From: Pilatotrama ljubarskyi
Lineage: Eukaryota > Basidiomycota > Agaricomycetes > Polyporales > Polyporaceae
DNA: 57,221 nt
Direction of reading: 5' to 3'
Assembly (NCBI GenBank): GCA_022385805.1
Contig: MU277767.1
Location: 1 to 57,221 of the forward strand
Below, piece after piece: positions 30,196-41,518 of the stretch. The notes beneath the pieces were generated by a model that saw nothing but the letters and a program-made list of their open reading frames with translations, did not search any database and had not been told where the DNA came from. The translations under genes were made by a program, and so were the position numbers. Every line of letters begins with the position of its first letter. The stretch's first letter is position 1.

Positions 30196-31797
30196 ATGCC
30201 GCACCGACGGAGTGCCCTCGTGAGCCTCGGTCCCTCCGCCTCCTCGAGGTCTAAGGCCAGTACCAGGAGCGCGGGCCCCACAATCTCCTCCAACTCAGCG
30301 TTTTCGCCCTGTGCATCGAGCTGTATGACGAGCGCTGTCAGGGGATCCGCCTGCGCCTCGTACGTACAGCGGCTACTTTCCCCGCTATGTGTGATCTGGT
30401 ATCCTTACCGTATGGACAACTTTGACAGCTCGAGCGACCTCATCAAGTGTATCTGCGAGGACCCGCAGGCCCAGGCTCTCGCGTTCGATTGTCTCGCTGC
30501 TCAATGCTCAATCGACGATCTCAACCAAATCGAGGATGCCTCCGATAATTGCGATCCATCCCCCGGTGAGTAGGACATCGTCTCTACGCATCGTCATCAA
30601 TTACTGACGGAAAGTACTGTAGCTTCGCCACCTTCGAGTGCACCACCTCCGACAAATGCCAGCATGATCTTTAATTCATCGTCGCTCGGACCACAAGATC
30701 CCGTCTCGCCGCCCTCAACCCGGACCGTTACCCTCAGCGCGGCTGCTTCATGGACGTTTGTCACTCAAACGCATCAGCCCCCTCCAACCAGTGCGACGAG
30801 TACTGCGGTAGCCAGCACCTCCACGCCCTCCCTCTCTACTCCCAGCGCGCGTCAGCAACCTACGATCGCGTTCGGGACTTCGGCGGACCTTGCAGTTTCT
30901 TCTGCACCTGCTAGGTCATCCATTTCGCTCTCGTCGATGCTTGAAGAGACTTCTGATGCACCGTCCTCCACCGCCAGTCTTCCGAGCGACACTTCGTCTT
31001 CGACTTCCGTCGTCCCGGCTACGGTTAGCAATACCCAAGACGAAGACGTAGGCGGCCATTCTCGTGGACTCTCCTCGACCGTCGTCACTCCGCTCTTCGC
31101 CGTTCTTGGATCTCTCCTCCTCATTGTCGTCCTCACAGGCTTGGTCCTATGTATCCGCCGACGTCGCAGCCGGCCCGCCGAGCGTGCGCGCTTTTCGGGG
31201 CCCGACGGCGCTTCGAGCGGCCAGAGCATTGCACACGGATACGAAGAGGGGGGCAGGAGTGAGGATGACAGCAGCGGGTACCTTCAAGCGGAGAATTTCA
31301 TGCCGAAGGAGGAGCCCTTACTCCCGAACCGCCCGGCAACAGGTCCTCCTGGTTTACCTCACCCCGCTGCCTCAGTGGATGTCGGTCCGACGCCGTCGGA
31401 TGCGCCCGACTCGGAAGCGGTTCCCGACCCAGAGAAGGCGGCGGGCGCTGAGACGCCATGGTTGCACACCCCCGCGACTGCTGAGTTCCCTGTTATTGTG
31501 CACGGTGGACGGTTCGGAGAAAACGAACATGAACCACAAGACTCTGAATCCGGAGGCGAACATGAGCCAGACTACGCTATCCGCTCTAGGACGCTCCCGC
31601 CCCCGCCCAGGGTGACGACATGGCAGCCAGGTGCCACTCCGTTACCGACTGCAGAATCTGAAGAGCCACGCTTCGTAGCCGTGCTGATGGATCTGCGGGC
31701 GAGCGCGTTCGTCGACCAGCCCCCACCGTACCAGCCTCGCCCGCAGGGCATTCGTCTGGAATCGACAGCGGAGAGGGAGGAAGGTGACGGATTGTAG
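30196..31797 (+). CDS. Membrane CFEM protein with Ser/Thr stalk and PPPY cytosolic tail
   Basis: Exons 30196-30359, 30429-30565 and 30623-31797; 491 residues. The CFEM domain is at about residues 38-100 with eight cysteines: FSPCASSCM, SAC, IKCIC, DCLAAQC, DNC. A Ser/Thr/Pro stalk of about 150 residues follows, then one membrane helix at about 254-278 (PLFAVLGSLLLIVVLTGLVL) and a basic stop-transfer (CIRRRRSRP). The cytosolic part is about 210 residues, acidic and Pro-rich. It contains PRFVAVLMDL and PPPYQPRP (PPPY at 467-470). This is a receptor-like CFEM architecture. Helix position and tail motifs mirror the Kre9/Knh-like gene at 20220. The start ATG gives no convincing signal peptide; an upstream first exon carrying one is possible. 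Confidence 0.82.
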
Positions 31798-32074
31798 TAG
31801 CGTTTGTACGACCCGAGCAGGAGCTGCGATCTTCCGGCCCACAGCATGATACACTCTTTCGCCGGGGCTCTTGTACGTATACTCAAATGTACCTGGATAG
31901 GCAGACTTATCGACGTCTCGAAACGCGTACGCTGAAGGATGAGACCGATGTTCCTAGCAGGGTATCCATGGCTCTCCTATCATTTATCTCCGCAGTATAA
32001 CTCGTTAGCGCCCCGTATGCGTCCTCCGCCGGTGAGGCTGTCTCGGATATACTGCTCGAGCTCGAGTATACTGC

Positions 32075-34206
32075 TCATGCCTGCTGATCACGGGCCTTGC
32101 TAGCGACGAACGCGCAGCGCCTACTCTCCTGCACAGGCTCCTCTTCAGTCGTGCTTCCGCTGACGTGGGTGCTGGCGCCCTCCTGCAGGACGATGCGTTC
32201 CCTGCGACCGGGAGTATACAGCGGCCACTCCGGAGACCGGGCCAGCTTGTACGTGTTCGGGTTGCCGCTGCGGACGAACGAGAGCCAGTACGCGATCAGC
32301 TCTGAAGCGAACGCTTGGTCAATAGGACGTTGGGGCTGGAAGATGGTCGATCCATTGAACCTGTGGCGAAACGTCAGCTCTCCCGGCCTCTGCAAGAAGG
32401 GTGGGAAAGAGAGCAGCGTTGAGACGGCTCACCCGGTCGACGTTCCGCGGAACATCATCCAGTTCTCTGCAGCGTGGTTGACGAGGGTGGTGTTTGCAGT
32501 CGGGACCGGTTGGTTGTAACGGTACGTGTACGCCGCAGTCTTCTTCCGCGCCACTGCTAGGCCGATGATCTCCCTCTACCAGGGAAGGCCCGTGCATCAG
32601 CGTTGCGGCCCTTCTCTCGCTGCCAATATCCGCTGCCAAAAGGCTCTCAACGTACTCACCGCACATATGAGCTCGGACTCGCCCGTCGCTACTCTGAAGC
32701 GCTGCTCCTCAGAGTCGAACTCCGACGGCGGGTAGTTTTCGAGGAACTCTTCGAGATCCTTGGAAGTGAGGCCAGGGAATGCCCCCTTCAGTGCGGCGGT
32801 GATGTTCGTTCCTGACGAGATGGTCTCATTAGACGTGGACCTGCAAGCGAGGCATGCGGTGATGAACGTCAGCAGAAAGCCGGCTAGGCACCGAATACGC
32901 ACCCCGCTAATACAGGCACGTCTGCGAAGTTGCCCTTCAAGATCGATATCGTCGGATATTCCGTGATCAGCTTTCCGTCGATGACCGGATGGAACACGTT
33001 GTATGCGCCAGTACTTTGCACGGCTTGAGCGCGTGTCTATTCTGCAGGTCTCGATTGTACTCACAAATTGTACAGCCCTGCATCCTGAGCACGCGAGAGG
33101 GCGCTGACGCTTGCCTTGCGGAGGCATGCTAGACGAGACGCGACGGACTTCGAGCTCGGCCCACATCCGGCTTCGGCGGCGTAGAAGTCAAACAGAGGCT
33201 GAACAGGAAACCACCGTCAGCCCGTCCGTAGTCGCAAGCTGGCATTGATGCACTCACTCGTTGCTGCTCCGGAAGTGGAACCGGATTCCGACCGGTGCTC
33301 TGCGGGATGGCCTGCGAAAACAACTTCCTCTCTTCATGGGCGACCATATGGAGTTCCACTGACGTTGCGCCTGCGCTCTGGCCGTTGATCGTGACCCTTC
33401 TGGGGTCGCCGCCGAACGCGTGGATGTGCTGCTGCACCCAGTTCAGGGCCTGAATCTGATCCTGGAAGCCGGCGTTGAAGTCTCCGAAGGCGCTGTCGGA
33501 GAACTCTGGGACGGCCATGAAGCCGAAGGAGTCTAAGCGGTAGTAGACGGATGCGATGACGACGTTGGGCGACTGGTGGATCCAATGATCGAACGGCCAG
33601 TTCGCGGGGTTGCCGTTGGTGAATCCTGTGAAGAACTTGCGTCAAATGCAAGAACTTTGAAGTTACAAACTCCAACACTGATTACCTCCGCCATGAATGT
33701 AGACCAACACAGGCACTAGTAAACTGAAATCAGTGATCTCTGATGTTGTGATGCTCGAGAACTCACAGTCGTCTCCCGCTCTAGCATCGACAGGCGCGTA
33801 GACGTTGATTTTGAGGCAGTCCTCACTTCCAGCGCCTCCGGCATCGCCAGCTACGAGGTCATGGTATCAATGCTCGTGTGTAGCAAAGCAGGCGCGACTC
33901 ACCTCCAATGGTTCCTTGAACGCAGAAATCCGGGTACACGGTTGCGTTCACTATTTTGCCTTTGCTCTCGCGTGCAACTCGAGCAGTATCGAGAGGCAAC
34001 GGTGCTCTGAAGCGCCGTTCTCCGACTGGCGGTTCAGCATATGGGAGTCCAAGGTACGCGACTGTGTCAGGAAACGAGAGGTTCCCGAGATATCTTGCGT
34101 AGCCGAGGTCGACGACGTTAGGCAACGCTGCAGCAGCAGCCCAGCTTGCCGCAGGTGTGAGGATCGCACAGAGGCTGAGAGATGAAAGTACGCGCGTCCA
34201 GGCCAT
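32075..34206 (-). CDS. Secreted type-B carboxylesterase / lipase
   Basis: Nine exons: 33903-34206, 33767-33850, 33686-33715, 33258-33625, 33065-33198, 32903-33013, 32665-32840, 32433-32556 and 32075-32360. Total 538 residues, every phase agreeing. A signal peptide (VLSSLSLCAILTPAASWA) is present. Family landmarks in order are YLGLPYAEPPVGERRFRAP, SEDCLKINVYAP, PVLVYIHGGGF, QALNWVQQHIHAFGGDP and the nucleophile elbow GQSAGA (Ser at about 223; usual form GESAGG). They continue with an acidic member in GSTSNETIS and the histidine in NHAAENW (about 430, HxxE pattern). Such enzymes hydrolyse carboxyl esters outside the cell, such as lipids, sterol esters or lignocellulose esters. The substrate cannot be told. 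The Glu-to-Gln change before the Ser is tolerated in several family members. Divergent from the racemase gene. Confidence 0.92.
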
Positions 34207-35054
34207 ACTCTGCAGCTATGCGAACGGCGTGGCGTTCTAGCATGCGACGGCCGGCCACTCTTTATACTGGACGAGCTGGATCCGACCTGCAGCACACAGA
34301 CCGGCCGTCGCTCTCGCAATGACGATATGCAGAAGAGCGGCTATACCGCATGATGGGTCACAGGCAACGACTGCATACAAGAACCTGGGATCATCAGATC
34401 AGACCAGCTTCGGCCAGTACTGCAGAATCTCGTCATACGCCCGTGCACTGTCGCAGATGAGCCCTGTGCGCAATACAGCGGCCGCTCGTACCGATGGAGG
34501 GTATGCCTTACGGCCCGCCCGACAACGTGAGGAAGCTCGTTAGGTTGCTGCTCGTCTTCTGTAGCCACGTGCTACGGGTCGTAAACAGGCCATTGGAACC
34601 GCATGTCTGAGTCTTGCGATGCCGCTAGGACTTCCAACCGGACGCACTGGGGATGATGAACAGATGAACAGGATGTCATGTACCACTGAAGGAGCTCCCT
34701 CGGCAGAAAGCGGAGGACAGCCTGAGGTGCATTCACAGCGGCTCGTCTCGCTGTGGGGTATTTCGGTATAAGGAATGGAGGCGAGACTGCATTCGCCTAG
34801 GACGTTTCCATGATTGCGCGCTGAATATTTTGCATCTGATTGGGAGTTGTAGCAGAAGTAGCAGACTGAGGTCTGCACAGACAAGGCTCACAGTCAGAAG
34901 CGCCCACTGTCATACTAACAAGCACCCTAATCGTGATTGATTACAACGCTCGAGTCAGTCAACCATACGCTAGAGTTTGGGCAGTTCGCAATCAACTCAC
35001 CGTGAACTTCCGCACCACCTAGCTCACAGCTCCTAACTTGTCCTGCTCACCACC
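34207..35054. promoter_or_regulatory. 848-bp divergent intergenic region
   Basis: Shared by the carboxylesterase (minus) and racemase (plus) genes. TTTATACTGG at about 34260 is a candidate TATA element for the esterase. No other gene was recognised. Confidence 0.45.
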
Positions 35055-35777
35055 ATGGCGAAGGCGATCTCAATCCTTGTCATCAATCCCAACTCATCTG
35101 AGTCGATGACGACTGCCCTCGAACCCATCCTGGCGGATCTCCAACATCCAGGTCTCTCTCTCCGATACCATACCGGTCCAGCCGGTCGTTCGCCACCATC
35201 AGTCAACGACCTCGCGACATCCATCCTCTCTGCCGCGCACACCTACGAGGCCCTTCTTCCTCTGATTGTCGTCGAAGAAAGCGGCAGAGATGAGTACGAC
35301 GCGTACCTCGTAGCTTGCTTCTCAGACCATCCGTTGGTTGGGATGATCAGAGAGCGTACTTCGAAACCAGTCCTCGGCATCTTCGAAGCATCCATCATGC
35401 AAGCCCTTGCCCTCGGACAACCCTTCGGAATCGTCACCACTGGTCAATACTGGGAAGCAGCACTCACTGCCGGCGTGAAGAGGATATTCGGGTCGGAGGA
35501 CATGGGCGGCGCCTTCGTAGGCGTACAGAGCACCGGGATGAGCGCGCGCGAGCTTCACGACATCCAGCCTGACGTTGTCGCGGAGAGGATCTCGGCCGCT
35601 ACGTCCCATATCGTCGCCAAAGGAGCGAGGACGATCATCATGGGATGCGCAGGGATGAGCGGGATGGAGGAAGCGGTTCATAACGGCAGCAAAGGGGTGC
35701 CCATCCGGGTTGTCGACGCAGTCCGGAGCGGCGTTACCGTCTTGGAGGGGCTCGTTAAAGCACAGGGTAGACGTTAA
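35055..35777 (+). CDS. Asp/Glu/hydantoin racemase family protein (DCG1-like)
   Basis: Intronless, 240 residues, ATG in CACCATGGCG. It begins with the family signature ILVINPNSSESMT. It has the two cysteines expected in each half of the pseudo-symmetric fold (LVACFSDHP, Cys at about 88; IIMGCAGMSG, Cys at about 198), plus FGIVTTGQYW and a GVPIRVVDAV end. Family members racemise hydantoins or amino acids, or act in allantoin-type nitrogen use; yeast DCG1 is under nitrogen-catabolite control. Length and motifs are normal, and the substrate is unknown. No signal peptide, so probably cytosolic. Confidence 0.9.
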   Translation: MAKAISILVINPNSSESMTTALEPILADLQHPGLSLRYHTGPAGRSPPSVNDLATSILSAAHTYEALLPLIVVEESGRDEYDAYLVACFSDHPLVGMIRERTSKPVLGIFEASIMQALALGQPFGIVTTGQYWEAALTAGVKRIFGSEDMGGAFVGVQSTGMSARELHDIQPDVVAERISAATSHIVAKGARTIIMGCAGMSGMEEAVHNGSKGVPIRVVDAVRSGVTVLEGLVKAQGRR

Positions 35778-36190
35778 AGACTACGTTGTTCAGCTCCATG
35801 CTAGCGCAGAGTGGGCTGATGATGCATAGCAGTGATCTGTTGAGATGTTGTTTCGTTGCCAGCTCGGCGAGACCTCCGGGTAACGGACAGTCTTGCGACA
35901 GGCCCAAGCATGACCTCAAGTGCCGGGAAAGACCGTTCGCATGTATGACTTTTCTCCACGATTCTGTTGACAAGAAGTAACAAAGAACAGGACGAATTAG
36001 AGATGTAAAGGTCTGATGCCCAGAGATTATAGCAGTAAGTTGATGGTTTTGCGAAGTCTTTTATACCCAGCTGGATCGGAGATGTAATACTTGTACCATG
36101 CGCTCCGTCGGAGTGTCAATTCCTATGTTGGTCGCCGTGCCTGCGCACCGCCCAGTGACGACGTGAAACCCATCTTCATTCACGACCACG
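35778..36190. other. Intergenic, nothing recognised
   Basis: Between the racemase stop and the F-BAR gene start. Reading frames on both strands here are shadows of neighbouring exons. Confidence 0.5.
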
Positions 36191-39100
36191 ATGTCTGCAC
36201 GGCGACAGGCGTCGACGACCTCTTTGTCACGATACGCACGCGCAGGTTCGCCGGACTTTACGAACCGATCTCTCGATTTCTGCAATGCGTTCTGGGGGCT
36301 TGGAGATGGCGGTGTTGAGGTGCTCTTCGCGCGCATGCGCGGCGCCATGAGGACCATGGAGGAGCTCAAGAACTTTTGGAAGGAGAGGTGAGCGAGCCGA
36401 GGACTGTGTCGGACACTGCTCACCAAGGTAACAGGGCGGCAATTGAGGAGCAGTATGCGAAACGTCTGGCTGGACTCGCGAAGATTACCCTTGGAAGGGA
36501 TGAGATTGGGTACGTCCACGTAGTGAACATACCCGGAATACATGTCAATGATTATGCACAGCGAGTTGCGTGCATCGCTCGATACCCTCAAGCAGGAGAC
36601 CGAGAAGCAGGCCCACTCCCACCTCCTTGTCGCCCAAGCTATCAGAAACGATCTTGAAGGGTCCACCGCCGCGTTTACCGCGAGGCAGCAGCAACACAAA
36701 CGTGGCATACAAGCGCAGATTGAAAAGGAGTTCAAGAACAAGCAGACTCAGGAGGGTTACGTCGCTCGCGCCCGCGAGAAATACGAGGCCGACTGCGTAC
36801 GCATCAACTCGTACACCGCACAGAGCACGCTGATCCAAGGACGAGACCTCGAGAAGATCCACCTGAAGCTCGAGCGTGCTCAGCAGACGGTGCAAGCCAA
36901 TCAACGCGACTATGCCAACTTCGCGCGGGCTCTCCAGGATACGATGCAGAAGTGGGAGCAGAGCTGGAAGGCGTTCTGCGACAGCTGCCAGGACCTGGAA
37001 GAGGAACGGATCGAGTTCATGAAGGACAACATGTGGGCGTACGCCAACGCCGTGTCTACCGTCTGCGTCTCGGATGACGAGGTGAGTCGCCTTCTCATCT
37101 TCCCTGCAGGCGCGTATTGACTGATAACGCGCAGTCTTGCGAGAAACTTCGGCTAGCGCTCGAGCAGCTCGAGGTGGAAAGAGACATGGAGTACTTCGTA
37201 CGTGGGTACGGCACGGGCAACGCGATCCCGGACCCGCCTCCCTTCATCGACTACGCCAGCCCCAATGCCCAACCCGCGTCCCAGCAGCGCCCGTCAATGC
37301 GGCCCGCGAACTTCACTCGGCAGTCTCAGCGACCACGGCAGATGATGCCTCCTCAGCAGCACCAGCAGCAGCAACCCGAGCAGGAGGAGGAACCTCCCAA
37401 TATGACCGGCGTAGGTACAGGCGGTGCCCCGCGCCCTACCGACGCGCAACTGCAGCGCTCTCAAACTCAGAGCAGGGCGAGCACCCGCGGATCGGAGCCC
37501 GCTCAGCAGCACGGTATCTACCAGAACGGCGGCGTGAATGGACGTGCGACTCCTGCCTCGAACATGGGCACACGTGAACCTGACGCCCATGCGGAATCAA
37601 TCAATCCGACTGAGAGGACGATGCTGAAGGTCGGTTCGAATGCGTACGAGGTGAACCTCGACAGAGACCCGCAGGCGCAAAACGGATCGGGAGCAGGGGG
37701 GTCCGCTCTGAACGCACGTGTGGGACAGGACGATGATCCTCTGCGCCGCCAGATGGACGAGCTGAGGAACGCCTCGTCTGCTGGAGGCGGTAGCGTGCGG
37801 CGTAGCGGTCAGTGGAGAGCACCGCCGCAGACGCAGTCCCCGCCCGGCGGCCCCGGTTCATCGCGCCGGGACCCGGCCGCGTCGAACTTGTCGCCTCCTC
37901 CTGGTGGGTCTAATGGTGGTGGACCTCCCCCTCGCGACTATCGCAACTCGGCTGAGATTGTGGTGGGAGCATACCCTCCCCAAGCGCTGTCAAGTTCTCG
38001 CCCTGCCTCTCCGAACCCACCGACGAACGTCCACATGCGTCCTCCGTCGCAGAACGGCGTCCCCCCCTCCTCGAGCGTGTCGGTGCAGGATGTGCTCGCC
38101 GACTACCAGCAGTCATTCCCCGGCGAGCGCAAGTCGACGAGCAGACGGAACAGCCATGTGGGCAGCATCTCTGGCCAGGGCTCCATCTCCGGTCAGCAAG
38201 GCACGATCTCGAGCCAGCACGGCTCCAGCATCCGGGAACGACCGCTCAGCTCCGAGGGCGGCCAGGCAGGCATCGGCGCGCAGGGCCGAAGCACGAGCCC
38301 GCAGCCGTTTGTGCCGTTGTCGCGTTCGACGAGTCCCGCGATGCAGAATGCGCCAACGTCAAGCCGCAACAGCTACAGCAGGGTGCCGCCGCCACCTGGC
38401 AACGGTGCTCCTGCTGGGTACGGCCACGGGCACTCGGGCTCCACGACGACCCGGCAAGGCTCGATCTCTATCCCTCAGCAGCCAGCGCATCAGCAACGCC
38501 CGACAAGCCCCGGTATCGGCATCGCGCTCGACCCAACTGGGCGTGTCGTCGCGGACGACATGGCGGCTATCTACAGCCAACAGCAACAGCAACAGCCTGG
38601 ATCGCAGTACCGCGCTCCCCCACCTCAGCAGGCCCCGCCGCAACAGCCGATGCAGCGGCGCCCAAGCTACAACGCAGGACCAAACGGCGCGCCCTGGGCC
38701 GCGGCGCCTCCACCGCAAGCTCACCCGTACGGCGCGGCACCCGCACCTGCGCCCGTGTACAATCCGCCCCCACAGCAGCAGCCTCAGTACGCTCCCCCTC
38801 CGCCGGTCGTACAACCGCAGCAGCCGATGTACGGCGCCCCGCATCAGCAACAACCGTCTCAGGGACATCCGTCGCAGATGTACGCCCCGCAGGGCTATGG
38901 GCAGCCCCAGGGCGCATTAGTGTCTCGTGGTCCGTCCGTGAACGGGTACTATGCCCAACCTCAGCAACAACAGCAGCCACCGGTGCAGCAGCGGGCGCCT
39001 TCGCCACAGCCGCCCGCGAACCAGCCTCCGCCCACTGGGCAGTACACCGATGACGGCCGTGGAGTGTTGTTCTATGGTGCGTGTCTTTCTCGCACATCGT

Positions 39101-39316
39101 GCGTATACGCAGTAGCTAACTGTTGCCCTCTACGCAGTCAAGGCGATGTACAACTACCGTGCGACGATCGACGAGGAGTTCGACTTCCAGGAAGGAGACA
39201 TCATTGCAGTTACCGCCACCCCTGAAGACGGCTGGTGGAGCGGCGAACTCCTAGACGAGACGCGGAGGCAGCCCGGGAAGCACATCTTCCCGAGCAACTT
39301 CGTCTGCCTGTTCTGA
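36191..39316 (+). CDS. F-BAR / SH3 cytokinesis protein (Cdc15/Imp2/Hof1 type)
   Basis: Exons 36191-36387, 36435-36509, 36562-37081, 37135-39076 and 39138-39316; 970 residues. The F-BAR domain covers about residues 28-300: FCNAFWG, VLFARMRGAMRTMEELKNFW, IEEQYAKRLAGLAK and long helices to DMEYFVRGYGTG. A disordered middle of about 600 residues is rich in Pro, Gln and Ser, with many SP/TP-type sites. The C-terminal SH3 domain carries VKAMYNYRATIDEEFDFQEG, EDGWWSGEL and IFPSNFV. Proteins of this layout curve and cluster on the plasma membrane at the division site and recruit ring and septum factors. In fission yeast the middle region of Cdc15 is regulated by phosphorylation; the same is likely here but not shown. 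Intact. Confidence 0.93.
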
Positions 39317-40181
39317 GTACCTTCTCGGCGTGGCATGTTGCGCGCTTTCCTTTCTCCCCCTCCTCACCATCTTCCTCATGGATTATGCGGACTCCGTTAT
39401 AGTGGATGTGCGCTTAGCGTTGGCGCGCGCACCCTCTTCTGACCACGTTCCTTCGGCCATATCATTGGGCTTGTTTGACTAGTCTCCGCCACTGTGCTCC
39501 TGCGTGCCGTATTCCTCATTCCTTTTCGCGTCGTGTCTGTTCTCCTATGCTGTCATCTGTTTCTGTAGCCACGTCGCTCGATGGATTTACATTGTGCTAA
39601 GTTATTGACTATCGCAGCCACTTTTACATCAGCTTCGCAAAACCCGTCCCTCTGCCGTCGGGTACCTGCGAGGTTCCAGCTTCGTCAGTTTTCCTCACTT
39701 CAATGCATTGTCACCGCATCTCCGCACCGAATTCTAGGATACGCCAGCTCGTCTCTAGTCAGGGCGGGCCAAGAGCAGACATTCAAAGATGTTAAGCTCT
39801 TCGGCGGAGCGTCCGAGTCCTTGTGGCCTGTATATTCCGAGATTCGAGACTGCCGTCTTCTCGCGGCATCAAGCGACTGTGCTACATAGACGGGCCAAGC
39901 AGGCGGAGCTGGTCTCAGATTCCCTGTGAGTGTTGCGCTCATCGTTCGATTTAGCACAGCAGCTCTGAGCCCTTTACCGGTGCCACATGTCCGTAGGTTT
40001 CTCGCGGGCGTACGGAGCCTATTTGAGTCGACATAGGGTTACTCCTACGACGACCAGTATCCAGTGATTCATACAAACACATGATATCATGGGGTACACT
40101 GAGCGTCGGCTGAAACGGGACATCTCTAGCTAGATCACCCTGGTGAAATTGGACAGAGTCGCAGTGTAGCATGGCGCTCTT
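39317..40181. other. Intergenic between convergent genes; nothing recognised
   Basis: 3' flanks of the F-BAR gene and the HNH-like gene. The frames at 39581-39957 have no support. Confidence 0.5.
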
Positions 40182-41518
40182 CTACCCACTTGTCTGATTC
40201 GTCGGAATTGCAGCACCGTCGTTCCCAGGCAGAGCCTGCCTCTTTGCCCTCCAGGCCAGTTCGTGTTCCAACACCTCAGCCCCCATAGGAGTCTTCCATA
40301 CCGCGTCGGACAGATCAAGTTGAACTATGCCCTCTGTCGCGTCGAGGCCCATCGATTCCTTGAACGCCTGGACCGTTGCAGGGTCATAGTCCTCTCCGAT
40401 GTCCCCTCCCGCGACGCGAACGATGAGCGTGTAGTGGAAGTGTTCACGGATAAACATATCCCACTCTTGCCGGGGTCCGTCCAGTCGTTCGGGCAAGCCG
40501 ACATTGAGAGCGCTTTCATCGAAGATGCGCATCCTGTAGCCGTCCTGAGCATACGAGATCAGTCCTATTCCGGGCAGGAAATTCAACCACTGACGTCGAC
40601 GTCAATGCTGAACGCGTTTGAATGCCACAGTTCGTATAGATCGGCCCGCATCGTCATGAGATTGGCCGAAACACGGAAGACGTCTATGGCTTCAGAGCTT
40701 GTCCCAGCGTACAACGTCGGGGCCTGCTTGGTAGAAATTCACTCAAAGTCGTACAGCGGTCTCAATTGAGAGCCATCACGTACCGTGTAGTGAATGTGGG
40801 CAGAGGGGAAGATCCAGTTTACAACTACCTCGGTTTTGTTCCCGGAGCTGGACCCGGTGAGAACGCACCTGCCTCCGTCGCGCCGTGCTGCTTCGTTCTT
40901 GAGAGCTTCTGGGATGATATACTGGCAGACGTTGCGCAGCATGAGGATATGGAGGACCACTGAATTCGATACAACGTACCTCTTCTAGCCGAAAATCAGC
41001 TGCATTTGGACTCTCGCGCTCCCAGACATTCTTGCTATGCGCCAGAGTGCCAAAATTGTAGGCCTGGAATGGCGACCTCCAATATCTCCTGGTCCTATCT
41101 GTTGAGAGAACACTGAACCATGCAGAGCTTCGAGCCACGCGAGGGCGTGCATACCAGTGTAGACGCACACATAGTCTCCGGGAGAGAGGGCATCTGATTC
41201 GCCAAGTGTAGCTCCTTCGATCAACCGGTATTGGAAAGCCTCGCTGCCCTCGGCCACAGTCACGCGCCTTACGATGAGTTCTCCGCTAGTATGTAGAATC
41301 ATAGTGATCCAGCGGACCCATGTTTGCGCTGTTACTTCGGCGACTGTGCCCGCGTTGAAGCCTGCATCCGCGTACCTTGTTATCAAAAGCACACCACCAT
41401 CCTGAGACTTCGAAATCAACTCACAGGCGATAATCTCTGGCTGCGATGGCCACCAAACGAATACATTGGCATGGCGCGATTGGGCCAGAGCAGACATGTG
41501 GGCACGAGCGACAGACAT
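40182..41518 (-). CDS. HNH_2-type nuclease-like protein
   Basis: Five exons: 41155-41518, 40980-41098, 40784-40921, 40595-40723 and 40182-40544; 370 residues, phases agreeing. The N-terminal half has RRYWRSPFQAYNFGTL. The nuclease-like half has LKNEAARRDGGRCVLTG, then NWIFPSAHIHY at the usual position of the first histidine. Next come the SANLMTMRADLYELW helix and SIDVDDGYRMRIF. This is the order seen in fungal proteins annotated as HNH nuclease domain-containing. The helix normally reads (R)xDxHxLFD; here the second histidine position is Tyr (DLYELWH), so catalytic competence is doubtful. A second, decayed gene of the same general class lies 1.1 kb to the right. Confidence 0.8.

Noticed and set aside
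33005..33070. Apparent frameshift in the carboxylesterase
   Set aside because: A 51-bp intron (33014-33064, GTGAGT..AAAG) restores the frame and all nine exons sum to a multiple of three.
36061..36741. 226-codon minus-strand frame
   Set aside because: Fully antisense to F-BAR exons whose protein is clearly recognisable.
38359..39097. Long minus-strand frames over the Pro/Gln-rich linker
   Set aside because: Mirror of the repetitive CAG/CCG codons of the F-BAR gene.
40545..40600. Apparent frameshift in the HNH-like gene
   Set aside because: A 50-bp intron (GTCAGT..GCTCAG) joins SIDVD to DGYRM in phase.
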